The notes: generated by a model not told the origin, from the sequence alone. A DNA stretch of 60,080 bases from Streptomyces sp. NRRL S-646 (GCF_000720765.1 NZ_JODC01000036.1:1-60080); one strand, 5' to 3'. Positions 18,294-29,653 are shown, numbered from the stretch's first letter. A program made the numbers and translations.

Positions 18294-20150
18294 ATGCTCC
18301 TCGCGTCCCTCTCCCCTGCCGCACGCGACGAGATACAGCGGCTCCTGTACGGCCCCTGTGAGCCCTCCTTCGTCTCCGCCCTGCACAAGGCACTCGCCGC
18401 CGGAGGCCGGCCGGACGCCTCGGCGGCCGGCACCGGCAGGGGCGAGCAGCTGCTACGCCGCCTGGGCGCGTTGGGTGAGGTGCTGCCCTCGGGCCACGAC
18501 CCCTTCGTCGACCCCGCACGGCTGGCTGCCGCGCAAGCCTGGGCGGCGGTCGCCGACCCTCCGCTGTGCCTGGCAGCCCTGGTCCACCACGTGCTCTGCC
18601 GGGGTTCCATGGCGCACCTTTCCGACGAACCCGACCGTCTGGCCCCCGAGATGGCGGCGCTGAGGGCCGGGCGGGCCAAGGGCGTGTACCTGATCACCGA
18701 GGCGGGCCAGGCGAACAGCCACCTCGCCACCCGGACCCGTGCCGTGTTCGATCCGGTCGGCGGAGGGTTCGTCCTGCACACACCCGATCCGGATGCCGCC
18801 AAGTTCGCCAGCGCGGGAACACTGGACGTCCCGCAGACGGGCGTTGTTCTCGCCCGTCTCTTCACCGGGGAAACCGACCGCGGGGTCTTCGCCTTCGTGG
18901 TCCCGCTCACCCATGACAAGGGTCTGCTGCCCGGCATCGAAGTGTCCTCGCCGATCGGCCTGGGCGCCCTGCCCCTCGACTACGTCCAAGTACGGTTCCA
19001 CCACGTCCGGGTGCCCTACGCCCACTGGCTCTCCGACGGTGCCCGCATCGGCGGTGACGGCGCGTTCCACGATCCCGCCGGGTCGCCCGAGCAGCGCCTG
19101 CAGCGCACCCTGCGTGTGGGACAGGGCCTGTGGGCGTGCATGCCGGCGATCGCTGCGGCCACCTCCCGGCAGTCCGCCGTGCAGGCCGTCAACTACGCGC
19201 GCCAACGGCGCACTCAGGGACGGCTGGCCCCCGGCGTGCCCCTGCTCTCCTACCGGGCCCAGCAGCGCGTGGTCCTGGGTGCCCTGGCCGACGCGTTCGC
19301 CCTTACCTGCGCAGCACACGGTGCACGAGAGGTGTGGACCCAATCCCTCTCAGCCCCCGCGCCGGCGGAGAGCGGCGAGGCGATGAGCTTCACTCCATGG
19401 GCCGCCGTCAGCCGGCCGCTGGCCGCGTACAAGGCCGTCGCCGTGCGCATGGCCGCCCGTGTCACCGCCGACTGCCAACACCGCTGCGGCGTCTCCGGGC
19501 ACCTGGACATGAACAGGCTCGCCGCGTATCACGGATTCCACCACGCCTTCGACGCGGCCGGCGGCGACAGCCAGCTCATCCTCTACGACATCGGCCGCGC
19601 CCTCGTCGAACAGGGACCCGTCGCCGCGGAGCCCGACCCGCCGCCCCTCGACCCGCCGGTCACCTCGCCCCGGTGGTGGTCAGCGGTCCTGCGTCGGCAC
19701 CAGGAGGAGCTGACGCGTCGCCTGGCCCGTCGGCGCGACGCGGGTGCCGCGACCCCGTTCGACGCGTGGAACCCGCTGCTGGAGGAGGCCGGTCTGCTCG
19801 GGGGGACATATGCGACGCGGCTCGTGGCCCAGGACCTGGCCCAGACGCTGGACGAAACGCAGGACCGCACCCTCGCCCAGGCCCTCGCACCACTGGCCGC
19901 CCTGCACGGCGTCACGTCCGCCCACCGCTGGGCCGGACCGCTGCTCACTCTCGGAACGCTCCGACCGCAGGACGTCGAAGCCCTGCCCGCCGTTGCCGAC
20001 CGGCTGTGCGACGCGGTACTGCCGCACCTGCCGCTGCTGACGGAAGCCTTCTCCCACCCCGACGACATCGCGGCGGCACCCCTGACAGCCACGGACTACA
20101 ACGCCGCCCTGGAGACCACGCTGACCTGGACGCGAGCGGAGACGGCATGA
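18294..20150 (+). CDS. acyl-CoA oxidase/dehydrogenase-like flavoprotein
   Basis: This 618-residue protein has the length and layout of acyl-CoA oxidases. An N-terminal helical domain precedes ITEAGQANSHLATRTRAVFD, the FAD/substrate-binding beta region (compare TE.G.GS.... in the family), then FVLHTPDPDAAKFASAG. The C-terminal helical domain contains RRTQGRLAPGVPLLSYRAQQ and QHRCGVSGHLDMNRL. The expected reaction is alpha,beta-desaturation of an acyl thioester. AAGGAG sits seven bases before the ATG, 36 bp after the megasynthase. It may act on an ACP- or CoA-bound product of the synthase, adding a double bond; this is inferred from position. Confidence 0.7.
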   Translation: MLLASLSPAARDEIQRLLYGPCEPSFVSALHKALAAGGRPDASAAGTGRGEQLLRRLGALGEVLPSGHDPFVDPARLAAAQAWAAVADPPLCLAALVHHVLCRGSMAHLSDEPDRLAPEMAALRAGRAKGVYLITEAGQANSHLATRTRAVFDPVGGGFVLHTPDPDAAKFASAGTLDVPQTGVVLARLFTGETDRGVFAFVVPLTHDKGLLPGIEVSSPIGLGALPLDYVQVRFHHVRVPYAHWLSDGARIGGDGAFHDPAGSPEQRLQRTLRVGQGLWACMPAIAAATSRQSAVQAVNYARQRRTQGRLAPGVPLLSYRAQQRVVLGALADAFALTCAAHGAREVWTQSLSAPAPAESGEAMSFTPWAAVSRPLAAYKAVAVRMAARVTADCQHRCGVSGHLDMNRLAAYHGFHHAFDAAGGDSQLILYDIGRALVEQGPVAAEPDPPPLDPPVTSPRWWSAVLRRHQEELTRRLARRRDAGAATPFDAWNPLLEEAGLLGGTYATRLVAQDLAQTLDETQDRTLAQALAPLAALHGVTSAHRWAGPLLTLGTLRPQDVEALPAVADRLCDAVLPHLPLLTEAFSHPDDIAAAPLTATDYNAALETTLTWTRAETA

Positions 20151-20495
20151 CCGGCCGCCGCATCGGAGCCCTCGGCACGGCACCACCCGCCGCCCACCGT
20201 CCGCACCGACGCGGCCGTGGCGCGAGCCCGGAGTCACCGCCCAGTGGATCGGCGAACTACCGGCGTACTCAAACGCCACGTGGCCGCCTCGAGGAGGCTG
20301 CCTCGGACCTGGCCTTCCAAACACTCCCCTCGCCGGCAGGAGCCGCGAGCACCGACGTCACCGACGTGGGCGTGCTGGTCTTCGCTGCCTTCACCCCCGC
20401 CGCACTCGGACAGGCCGACGTGGCGTATGCGCTCTGCCCGCCGCCCGGCGAACGCCCTCATGGCGATGTTCGGCGCCGGCATGACCTGAGGCAGC
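20148..20495 (+). pseudogene. 3-oxoacyl-ACP synthase III (KAS III/FabH-like) N-terminal relict, multiply frameshifted
   Basis: An ATG overlaps the preceding stop (ATGA) and opens as MTGRRIGALGTAPPAAHR, like the first strand of KAS III enzymes. Homology then moves between frames: GVTAQWIGE, then TTGVLKRHVAAS, then EEAASDLAFQTL and STDVTDVGVLVFAAFTP, then ANALMAMFGAGMT. In order these fit the KAS III N-terminal third (WI.ERTG...R, ASDLA, DVD.LVFAT.TP). At least three frameshifts are needed. The catalytic Cys region and the rest of the enzyme are missing; the intact SDR gene begins 87 bp later. The cluster therefore once had a separate starter-unit or release ketosynthase. Confidence 0.55.
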
Positions 20496-20581
20496 GCGCT
20501 GCCTACCTGGAGCGGAGCGCGCGATCCCCCCTGTCTTCCTCGCATCCCTTCTTTTCGATTCGTCGTAAGAAAGGCCCTTCG

Positions 20582-21424
20582 ATGAACGCTGTCGACCTGT
20601 TCCGCCTGAACGGCGCACGGGCGCTGGTGACCGGCGCCTCCCGAGGCATCGGCAAGGCCGTCGCCAAGGGCCTCGCCGACGCGGGCTGCGACCTGGCCGT
20701 CGCCGCCCGCACCCTGCCCGCCCTCGACGGTACCGTTCGGGAGTTGGAAGACCGGGGCCGGAAAGCCGTCGCCCTCGACGGCGACCTCGACGTACCAGGT
20801 ACCGCCGCCGACCTGGTCGACCGGGCCGTCGCCGCACTGGGCGGCCTCGACGTCATCGTGCACAACGCGGGCACCCTGCCAACGGCGCAGGACGGCACCC
20901 CACTGATGGCACCGCTGCAACAGACAGTCCAACAGGACTGGGACACGGTCATCGCCATCAACCTCAATGCCACGGCCGCACTGTGCCGGGCCGCTCACCC
21001 ACACCTGGCCGACTCGGACCGCGCCAGCCTGATCCTGATGTCCTCCGTCGCCGGACTCGTCGGCACCCCCATGATGGAGGCGTACGCCGCCACCAAGGCC
21101 GGCCAGCTCTCCCTCACCCGCAGCCTCGCGGTCGGCTGGGCACGCCAGGGAATCCGCGTCAACGCCGTGTGCCCCGGCTGGACCCGTACGGACCTGACAG
21201 CTTTCGCCAGCGAGGCCGGCCCCGTGTCGGACTGGCTCACCAGCCATGTCCCGCTCGGCCGGTGGGCCACCGCCGACGAGATGGTTGGCGCGACGCTCTT
21301 CCTCGCCTCCCCGGCCTCGTCGTTCGTGACCGGGCACGCGCTGGTCGTCGACGGTGGGCTCGCGGTACCAGACAGCGGCCTCGCCGGCCACCCCAAGCCG
21401 CCTTCCCCCTTCGCCGCCACCTGA
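20582..21424 (+). CDS. short-chain dehydrogenase/reductase (FabG-like)
   Basis: The protein has 280 residues. It contains the Rossmann motif VTGASRGIGKAVAKGLADAG, the NAGT loop (VIVHNAGTLP), catalytic Ser in LILMSSVAGLVG and YAATKAG (Tyr/Lys). It ends with the usual ASPASSFVTGHALVVDGGLA, typical of classical NAD(P)H-dependent SDRs. The start at 20582 follows GAAAGG and gives a normal N-terminus. The frame is open far upstream, but that part belongs to the KAS III relict and the oxidase in another frame. It probably reduces a keto group of the PKS product or oxidises an alcohol. It ends the cluster. Confidence 0.8.
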   Translation: MNAVDLFRLNGARALVTGASRGIGKAVAKGLADAGCDLAVAARTLPALDGTVRELEDRGRKAVALDGDLDVPGTAADLVDRAVAALGGLDVIVHNAGTLPTAQDGTPLMAPLQQTVQQDWDTVIAINLNATAALCRAAHPHLADSDRASLILMSSVAGLVGTPMMEAYAATKAGQLSLTRSLAVGWARQGIRVNAVCPGWTRTDLTAFASEAGPVSDWLTSHVPLGRWATADEMVGATLFLASPASSFVTGHALVVDGGLAVPDSGLAGHPKPPSPFAAT

Positions 21425-21674
21425 CCTGGCACTTGAGGACAGGACTCCCCCGAGGCTGCGAGTGCCACATCAAGCAACGTTCGCCCCGTCCTACCGGACA
21501 GATCCGCGACAGGTAGCCGTCGGATGCGGTGCGCGTAGTCTCGCTGCCGCCGCGTCCGCTCCACTGGCAGCCGGGGTGGGGCTGGAGATTGAGGGGCCGA
21601 ACTCGTCCGTGCAGAAGACGACTTCTGGCTCGCCGTCCTCGGGTGTGACCTCGCCGTCGGCGATGGCGTAGAAC

Positions 21675-22230
21675 TCCTCACCATTGCCTGCCTGCTGGCC
21701 GGCAACATCCCCTCGATCCAGGACGCGACCCGGCTGACCGGCACCGCCTTCAGCGGCACACCGTGTCCACGTTCCCCGCCGAACTCACCTGCCGCAGCGA
21801 CTGCGCCGGTGGGCTGCACGTACTGCTCCTGCTGGCCGAGCACCTCGATGTGCACGGCTCCCCCATCAACTACGGCCGCCGCCGCGCCCTGTTCACCACC
21901 CGGCCCCGCTTCATCGACCCGCAGACGTGGCTGGACCTGCACATGCGACCGCGCGCGGCCCCGGCCCTCGACGCCCGGCACGCCCAGCGCTGGATCTTCC
22001 AGACCCTGACCGGATCACCCCTGCGCCTCGCGCACCCCGCCATCGCGCCGGCCACCCGCTCACAACACGGCCAGCACCAGCGCTTTCGCTGGCGGATCCT
22101 GCCCACCGACCACGAACTGCTCCACCACACCGCCCGCACTCTGCTGGACGAACACGGCATCGACGAACCCGTCCAATGCTCTCCACAATTGCCCGCGCGT
22201 GCACTGCGCCATCTCGTACTCCCACGGCCC
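21675..22230 (+). pseudogene. TniQ-family C-terminal fragment (copy 2)
   Basis: This stretch is about 90 per cent identical by eye to part of copy 1 (from about 4945 to 5500). It covers LLAEHLDVHGSPINYGRRRA, TRPRFIDPQTWLDLH, RHAQRWIFQTLTGSP and LLHHTARTLLDEHGIDEP. It has a one-base deletion near 21754 where copy 1 is in frame, but lacks the extra T that breaks copy 1. It therefore decayed independently. It ends before the duplicated regulatory block of dxs. Confidence 0.6.
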
Positions 22231-22362
22231 GCCTCCACCGATCGAGTCAGAAACCGACGAGACCGTCCTGCCCACCGAACTCACTGCATAGCCTCGAAAC
22301 GAGATCACCGAGTGGCCGTCGATACACCACTCCAGCGGACGTGACCGCGTATGCCGGGCGCC

Positions 22363-22768
22363 GGTTCCCACCCCCTGCGTCCTGGGCACACCCCCTATGA
22401 AGCCGCGCGCACGGGCCGGGAGCCGACCTGTGCGGAAGAGTCCGCAGGGTGCCGGTGGTGCCAGCTGCTGCGGCCCGGGTGACCGCGCCGGCCTCGCGAT
22501 CACCCCACCGGCACCGGGAGCACCACGGCATGCGGCTCGCTCGCCACGCCGTGCGGGCACTGAGGCCCCGCATCCGCGTTTCACAAATTCACTAAGTTGC
22601 GGCTTGTGCGACCTATTCACGGCTTCCACGCCTGGCTCGGCGGGGTGAGGCGGTGCTGAACTGACCTTTCGCCGCGGCGTGTTGGCGTGAGGCCGACTCA
22701 GCAGGGGCCTGCTTCGCCGTGCCCGTGCCGTACTGCTTGCCGCTCCATCAGGCGGAAGGACCAGCCGA
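22363..22768 (+). repeat. duplicated upstream regulatory block, copy 2 (before dxs operon)
   Basis: These 406 bp are homologous to 10567-10968 and end with CTCCATCAGGCGGAAGGA and the dxs start codon. It has the same landmark words in the same order and holds no gene. It should carry the promoter of the terpenoid operon. The conserved CGCGTTTCACAAATTCA word about 190 bp before the start is a candidate control element. Confidence 0.7.
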
Positions 22769-24624
22769 ATGGCGCACCTACCGGCCCCACCCACTCGCGC
22801 AGAAGTCTCCTGCCCATTCCCGGATCCGGTGCAGCTGAAGGGCATGTCCGAGCCGGAGCTCCGCCGGCTCGCGACCCGGCTGCGGTCGTTTCTGATCGAG
22901 CACGTGTGCACGACGGGCGGGCACCTGGGCCCGAATCTGGGCGCGGTGGAAGTGACCCTCGCCCTGCACCGGGTCTTCGACTCACCGCGCGACAACCTGA
23001 TCTTCGATACCGGCCATCAGGCGTACGTGCACAAGCTGCTGACCGGCCGTGCCGGGCGGTTCGCCTCGCTGCGGCAGGCCGGCGGCCTGTCGGGATACCC
23101 CTCGCGGGCCGAGTCCGTGCACGACCTGGTGGAGAACTCGCACGCCTCCACCGCCCTGTCCTACGCCGACGGCCTGGCCAAAGCCCGGCAGCTGGCCGGA
23201 GAACAGGAGCGGGCGGTGGTCGCGGTCGTCGGCGACGGCGCGTTGACCGGCGGCATGGCGTGGGAGGCGCTGAACAACCTGGGCGCCGCTCAGGACCGGC
23301 CGGTGATCGTGGTGCTCAACGACAACGGCCGCTCCTACGAACCGACCACCGGGGCCCTGGCAGTACACCTGCACACGCTCAAGTCCGGAAAGGACGCGGC
23401 TGCGTGCCAAAACCTGTTCACCGACCTCGGCTTCCGCTACTTCGGGCCCGTCGACGGGCACAGCACCGGGGCGGTCGAGGAAGTGCTGCGGCGGGCCCGA
23501 ACCATCGACCGACCGGTGCTGGTGCAGGTGGTGACCGTCAAGGGCAAGGGGTACACCCCGGCCGAGGAAGACGAGGCGGACTGTCTCCACGCCGTCGGCA
23601 CCGTGGACCCGGCCACCGGACGCTCCCGCAGCGACGGCCTGCCGTCCTGGACCGCGGTGTTCGGCCGGGCCCTTTGCGAACTCGCCGCCGAGCGGCCCGA
23701 CCTGGTGGCGATCACCGCGGCCATGCTGCGGCCCACCGGCCTGCACCCGATGCAGCAACGTTTCCCCGAGCGGGTCTTCGACGTCGGCATCGCCGAGCAG
23801 CACGCGGTCACCTCGGCGGCAGGTCTGGCGATGGGCGGCCTGCACCCGGTGGTCGCGGTCTACGCGACGTTCCTGAACCGGGCCTTCGACCAGGTACTGA
23901 TGGACGTCGGCCTGCACCGGCTGCCGGTCACCTTCGTCCTGGACCGGGCCGGCATCACCGGCCCGGACGGGCCCTCCCACCACGGCATGTGGGACCTGTC
24001 GCTGCTCTCCATGGTGCCGGGCATGCGGGTGGCCGCCCCGCGGGATGCCGCACGCTTGGAGGAGCTGCTGGGTGAGGCCGTCGCCCACGACCAGGGGCCC
24101 ACCACGCTACGGATCCCGAAGGCCACGGCATCGCGGGACATCGCGGCGCTGGCGCGGATGGACGGGATCGACATCCTGCACCGCAGCCCGCACCGCCCCC
24201 TGGAGGTACTGCTCGTCGGGGCCGGCCCGCTGGCCGGGGCGGCTCTGGACGCGGCGGCCTTGCTGGAGGAACAGGGCATCGGGACCACGGTCGCCGACCC
24301 CAGGTGGGTACTGCCGGTCAACCCCGCACTGGCCGCGTTGGCGGCCCGTCACCGCCTCGCGGTCACAGTTGAGGACAACTCCCGCACCAGCGGCGTGGGT
24401 TCGGCCATCGCCCAGGCATGCCGCGACGCCCGCGTGGACACGCCGGTCACCGTGCTGGGCCTGCCCCGGGCCTTCATCCCCCACGGCCCGCGAAACGACC
24501 TACTCGCCCAGGCGGGACTGGACGCTGCCGGCATCGCCCGATCCGTACGAGCGCTGATCACGGATCCCGCCGCCGGCTTCCCCTCCGCACGCCCTGTCCT
24601 CTCCCATCCTGCCCGGAGGCCCTG

Positions 24625-24625
<1 letters not shown>
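22769..24625 (+). CDS. dxs: 1-deoxy-D-xylulose-5-phosphate synthase
   Basis: This 618-residue enzyme has the normal Dxs length. It makes 1-deoxy-D-xylulose 5-phosphate from pyruvate and glyceraldehyde 3-phosphate using thiamine diphosphate, the first step of the MEP pathway. Visible motifs are [16 protein letters not shown], the cofactor-binding [16 protein letters not shown], and the catalytic Glu region [33 protein letters not shown] and a transketolase C-terminal domain follow. GGCGGAAGGA precedes the ATG. Its stop overlaps the ispG start (TGATG). As a cluster-borne second copy it probably raises isoprenoid precursor supply for diterpene production. Confidence 0.92.
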
Positions 24626-25751
<1,126 letters not shown>

Positions 25752-25755
<4 letters not shown>

Positions 25756-26843
25756 CCCTCGCACCACCCCCCACAGGCGAAGTCGACCTGCCCCAAGCCC
25801 GCGACCGCGCTGAGACGATCCTGACCCAATTCCTGGAGCGCAAGCAGGCCGACGCCGCCACGCACCGGCTACCCACCGAACTCCCCGAAGCCCTGACGGA
25901 CTTCCTCACGGCAGGCGGCAAGCGGCTTCGTCCCGTGCTGTGTGTGCTCGGCTGGCACGCCGCCGGCGGTACCGCGCCCCCACCCCGCCCGGTGCTCCAA
26001 GTGGCAGCCGCCCTGGAGATGTTCCACGCCTTCTGCCTCGTCCACGACGACGTCATGGACGCCTCCGCCACCCGCCGCGGCAAGCCCACCGTGCACCGGG
26101 CCTTCGCCGACCGCCACGCCGTAGACCACTCGCGGCCGGTTGCCGACCGGTTCGGCACCAGCGCCGCCATCCTCGTCGGCGACTTCGCCCTGGCCTGGAC
26201 CGACGAACTCATCCACACCGCCGGCCTCACCGCAGACCAACTGGCGCGATTGCTACCTGTACTGGACGCCATGCGCGACGAGGTCCTGTACGGCCAGTAC
26301 CTCGACGTTGCGGCCGGCGGGCAGCCCACGGACGACGTCGAACGGGCCCAGACAATCATCCGCTACAAGACCGCCAAGTACACCTGCGAGCGACCGCTGC
26401 ACATCGGCGCCGCCCTCGCCGGAGCACCTGGGCCGCTGCTGGACGAACTGTCCGCCTACGCCCTCCCCCTGGGTGAAGCCTTCCAGCTCCGCGACGACCT
26501 CCTCGGCGTCTTCGGCGACCCGCACATCACCGGAAAGTCCCGCCTGGACGACTTGCGCGAAGGCAAGCACACCCTGCTCACCGCCCTCGCCCTGCGCGAC
26601 GCCGCACCCCCACACCGGAACCTTCTGCACCGGCTGCTGGGCAGCCCCGCCCTGACCGAGGCGGAGGCCGCGCAGATCCGCAGCATCCTCACCGTCACCG
26701 GCGCCCGCGCCCACGTCGAAGAACTCATCGAACAGCGCCGTCACGCCGTGCTCCACACCTTGGACTCGGCCGCCCTCGTCAACCCCCACGTCATCGCGCA
26801 CCTGCGCCACTTGGCGGACACCGCCACCCGGAGGACCTCGTGA
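25752..26843 (+). CDS. polyprenyl diphosphate synthase, geranylgeranyl-type
   Basis: The enzyme has 363 residues. It condenses IPP with allylic diphosphates; in this setting the product is most likely [24 protein letters not shown] contains the GKRLRP IPP-binding motif. The first Asp-rich motif is VHDDVMDAS and the second [10 protein letters not shown], as in Streptomyces GGPP synthases. RRGKPTVHR and QYLDVAAGG lie between them. The chain length cannot be proven from sequence alone, but the residues before the first motif ([12 protein letters not shown]) are small or aromatic as in short-chain trans enzymes. The start overlaps ispG and the stop overlaps ispH (GTGA). Confidence 0.85.
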
Positions 26844-27799
26844 CTACGAAAGGCAAACGCGTGCTGCTGGCAACCCCTCGCGGCTTCTGCGCCGGCGTCG
26901 TCCGCGCCATCCAAGCCGTGGAGAAAGCCTTGGAGGTCTACGGGGCGCCGGTCTACGTCCGCCATGAGATCGTCCACAACACGCACGTCGTCAAGACACT
27001 TGAGAAGAAGGGCGCGATCTTCGTCGACGAGACGGCCGAGGTCCCCGAGGGCTCCCTCGTGCTGTTCTCCGCCCACGGCGTCGCCCCGACCGTTCACGCC
27101 GACGCCGCCGCGCGCGACCTGACGACCATCGACGCGACCTGCCCGCTCGTCACCAAGGTCCACAACGAAGCCGTCCGCTACGCGCGTGAGGACTACGACA
27201 TCCTCCTGATCGGCCACGACGGCCACGAGGAAGTCATCGGCACCCTGGGTGAAGCACCCGACCACATCACCCTCGTCGACGGCCCGGGCGACGTCGAGCG
27301 CGTCGAAGTCCGTGATCCAGACAAGGTCGTCTGGCTCTCCCAGACCACGCTCTCAGTCGACGAGACGATGCAGACGGTCGACGCTCTGAAGACCAAGTTC
27401 CCCAACCTGCTCTCCCCGCCGAGCGACGACATCTGCTACGCCACCCAGAACCGCCAGCTCGCGGTGAAGCAGATGGGTGCCGAAGCCGACCTCGTCATCG
27501 TCGTCGGCTCCCGCAACTCCTCCAACTCCCAGCGTCTGGTCGAAGTCGCCAAACAAGCCGGCGCCCAGGACGCGTACCTGGTCGACACCGCCGGGGAGAT
27601 CGACGCCGCGTGGCTGGACGATGTGGCGACAGTAGGTGTCACATCCGGCGCGTCCGTGCCCGAGGTGCTCGTCGAACAGGTACTTGACCGGCTTGCCGTC
27701 CACGGCTATCAGGACGTTGCGCTGCTCAACGTTGCGGACGAGAGCCAGCACTTCGCCCTTCCCCGCGAACTGCATCGAAACACGGTGAGGCGGTCATGA
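26840..27799 (+). CDS. ispH: 4-hydroxy-3-methylbut-2-enyl diphosphate reductase
   Basis: The protein has 319 residues. IspH reduces HMBPP to IPP and DMAPP and holds a 4Fe-4S cluster by three Cys. These are visible in [24 protein letters not shown] and [10 protein letters not shown]. The catalytic Glu/His region reads [14 protein letters not shown], and [17 protein letters not shown] follows. A GTG start overlaps the preceding stop. The stop overlaps the next gene by ATGA, so the prenyl synthase, ispH and cyclase are all coupled. A short decayed copy of its first 20 codons is found at about 29.5 kb. Confidence 0.93.
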   Translation: MTTKGKRVLLATPRGFCAGVVRAIQAVEKALEVYGAPVYVRHEIVHNTHVVKTLEKKGAIFVDETAEVPEGSLVLFSAHGVAPTVHADAAARDLTTIDATCPLVTKVHNEAVRYAREDYDILLIGHDGHEEVIGTLGEAPDHITLVDGPGDVERVEVRDPDKVVWLSQTTLSVDETMQTVDALKTKFPNLLSPPSDDICYATQNRQLAVKQMGAEADLVIVVGSRNSSNSQRLVEVAKQAGAQDAYLVDTAGEIDAAWLDDVATVGVTSGASVPEVLVEQVLDRLAVHGYQDVALLNVADESQHFALPRELHRNTVRRS

Positions 27800-29439
27800 C
27801 GCACTCGGCCAAAGCGCGAGCGCACGGGGGCGTTCCAGAAGACCACGTGGCGGACAACAGGCCGCAGGAAGAACCCGCCCCCGCCTTGTACGCGGCGGCC
27901 CAGCGGGTGGTGGACCGGGCCGTCGGGCTCGCGGTGTCGCAGCAGCGGGCGGACGGTGGCTGGTGGTCGCTGCCGGAGCCGCGGATCTTCGAGACGGCGT
28001 TGTGCGCGATCGTGCTGCGCGAGCTTGGCCTCGCGCAGGACACGGTCAGGCGCTCCCGTCGGTGGCTCAGCACAGCCGAGCCGCAGGATCACTCGGCCTT
28101 CACCCGCGAGGTGGAGGGCTGGCTGCGTCATGTCGTCCTTGATCCGCACCGGCGTCCTGCGCTGCCGCGGGAGGTGGCCGGCGAGCATCCCGGCCGCTGG
28201 GCGTTGATCGAGGCGGTTGCGCTGGCCGCGGGGCTCACCCCTGTCCCGAGCGCGCCGTCGGTTGCGTCCTCGCAGTGGTCCCTGGGTGGACTGCCGCTCA
28301 GGAAGTGGCAGAGGTCGTTGTCCGCGGCCGCCGCGATCCTGGTCCAGACGAGCACGGGCAGGCCGGCCGCGGTGGGAGCGGTCGATACGCTGGTGCGCAC
28401 GCAGCGCTGCGACGGGTCGTTCGACGGGATGCCGGTCGTGACGGCGCTGGCCCTGTGGGCGTCCGCCCGTGCCGAGGAGTCCGGCTTCGCGCGTGCGGGC
28501 GACGTTCGGGAGAAGGCGATGCGATGGCTTCTGAGCGCCCAGGAACCGGACGGCACCTGGCGGTTCCTGGCCTTCGACGTCTGGGACACGGCCCTGTGCC
28601 TGCGCTCGATGGGCGGACACGGCCACCTCGACCGCGACGCAGCCGGGCCGGCACGCCGTTTCCTGGAAGCCGCGCAGAACAGCGACGGCGGCTGGGGCTG
28701 CACGAGTGCTCTCGAATCGGACAACGACACGACCGCGGCCGTCCTGCTCGCCCTGGCCCCGGACGGCCCCGATCCTGCCCGGCTCGCGTCCGCACAGGCG
28801 TTCCTGCTGTCACAGCAGGGGGCGGACGGGCTGTGGAGCACCTGGCAGTCGCACGATGACCTCCCGGCCGAGGACGTCGTCGCCCACGTCGTGGATGCCC
28901 TGCACCGCACCGGCTGCACCGGGGCGGCCACCGGGGCGGCCGTGGAGTGGCTGCGCGCCTGCCACGACACGAGAGGCTGCTGGACGGCCCAGTGGTACAG
29001 CCCGCCCGCCTACGCTGCGGCGGAGATCGCGCACGTCGTGGGTTGCGACTCCCTGCAGGCGCAGCGGGCCTACCGGGACCTGATCGTGTCTCAGAACCGG
29101 GACGGCGGGTGGCCCGCCCGCCCCGGTTCGGCGAGCTCGCCCGCCGCCACGGGACTGGCGCTGTCCGCGCTGGTCCGGGCCCCTCAGGTTCACCGCGACG
29201 CCCTGGCGAGGGGGCTGGCGTACCTGGTGGAGACGCAGCACGCGGCCGGCCACTGGGACGGCGAGCCGATCATGGCCGGCCCCCGGCCCTTCCTCGCCCA
29301 CCCTCCCCTCCACACGCACGCCTTCGCCACCGGCGGGGCCCGGGCCGCTCTCCTGGCCCTGACGGGCCCGCACCCGGTCGGCCCGGCCCGGGCCCGGCCA
29401 CCAGGCCACTCCACACCCTGGACTCAGCCACCACCCTGA
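27796..29439 (+). CDS. class II terpene cyclase-like protein with variant DNDTT motif
   Basis: This 547-residue alpha-alpha barrel protein belongs to the squalene-hopene cyclase/class II diterpene cyclase superfamily. Several QW-like repeats are visible ([53 protein letters not shown]). The catalytic DxDD position reads D309-N-D311-T-T, so the third Asp is Thr. DxDTT-type motifs are known from some drimane-type cyclases. Class II cyclases start cyclisation by protonating a double bond, leaving the diphosphate intact. The last residues ([10 protein letters not shown]) are out-of-frame reading through a prenyl-synthase relict, so the true C-terminus has been replaced. Substrate (FPP or GGPP) is unknown. 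Confidence 0.75.
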   Translation: MTHSAKARAHGGVPEDHVADNRPQEEPAPALYAAAQRVVDRAVGLAVSQQRADGGWWSLPEPRIFETALCAIVLRELGLAQDTVRRSRRWLSTAEPQDHSAFTREVEGWLRHVVLDPHRRPALPREVAGEHPGRWALIEAVALAAGLTPVPSAPSVASSQWSLGGLPLRKWQRSLSAAAAILVQTSTGRPAAVGAVDTLVRTQRCDGSFDGMPVVTALALWASARAEESGFARAGDVREKAMRWLLSAQEPDGTWRFLAFDVWDTALCLRSMGGHGHLDRDAAGPARRFLEAAQNSDGGWGCTSALESDNDTTAAVLLALAPDGPDPARLASAQAFLLSQQGADGLWSTWQSHDDLPAEDVVAHVVDALHRTGCTGAATGAAVEWLRACHDTRGCWTAQWYSPPAYAAAEIAHVVGCDSLQAQRAYRDLIVSQNRDGGWPARPGSASSPAATGLALSALVRAPQVHRDALARGLAYLVETQHAAGHWDGEPIMAGPRPFLAHPPLHTHAFATGGARAALLALTGPHPVGPARARPPGHSTPWTQPPP

Positions 29440-29595
29440 CCACGCACGCCATCCCCCACCTGCGTCACCCGGCGGACACCGTGACCCGAAGGACCTCGTA
29501 AGCCGCCGCGCAAACGCGTGCTGCTGGCCTCACCCCGCGGCTTCTGCGCCAGCGTCGTCCCCGCGGTGCCGGACGCATCAACACCCGAGCGATGA
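29405..29595 (+). pseudogene. relict of prenyl synthase 3' end joined to ispH 5' end
   Basis: One frame reads [20 protein letters not shown] and HPADTVTRRTS then a stop at 29501, matching the last ~33 residues of the prenyl synthase at 26843. Directly after comes KRVLLASPRGFCASVVPAV, matching the IspH N-terminus including its first cluster Cys, before a stop at 29595. The junction has the same order as the intact operon, but the overlapping GTGA has become a TAA. It is the remains of a second MEP/prenyl operon copy. Confidence 0.8.
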
Positions 29596-29653
29596 ACACA
29601 GCCCAGCCATGGTCGGCCCAGCAACGCATACCCAGGCCAAGGAGGCAGACAAC

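Noticed and set aside
19130..21424. A 764-codon open frame covering the SDR and the oxidase 3' end
   Set aside because: Only the last 280 codons match a protein family; the upstream part is an out-of-frame reading of the oxidase gene and the KAS III relict.
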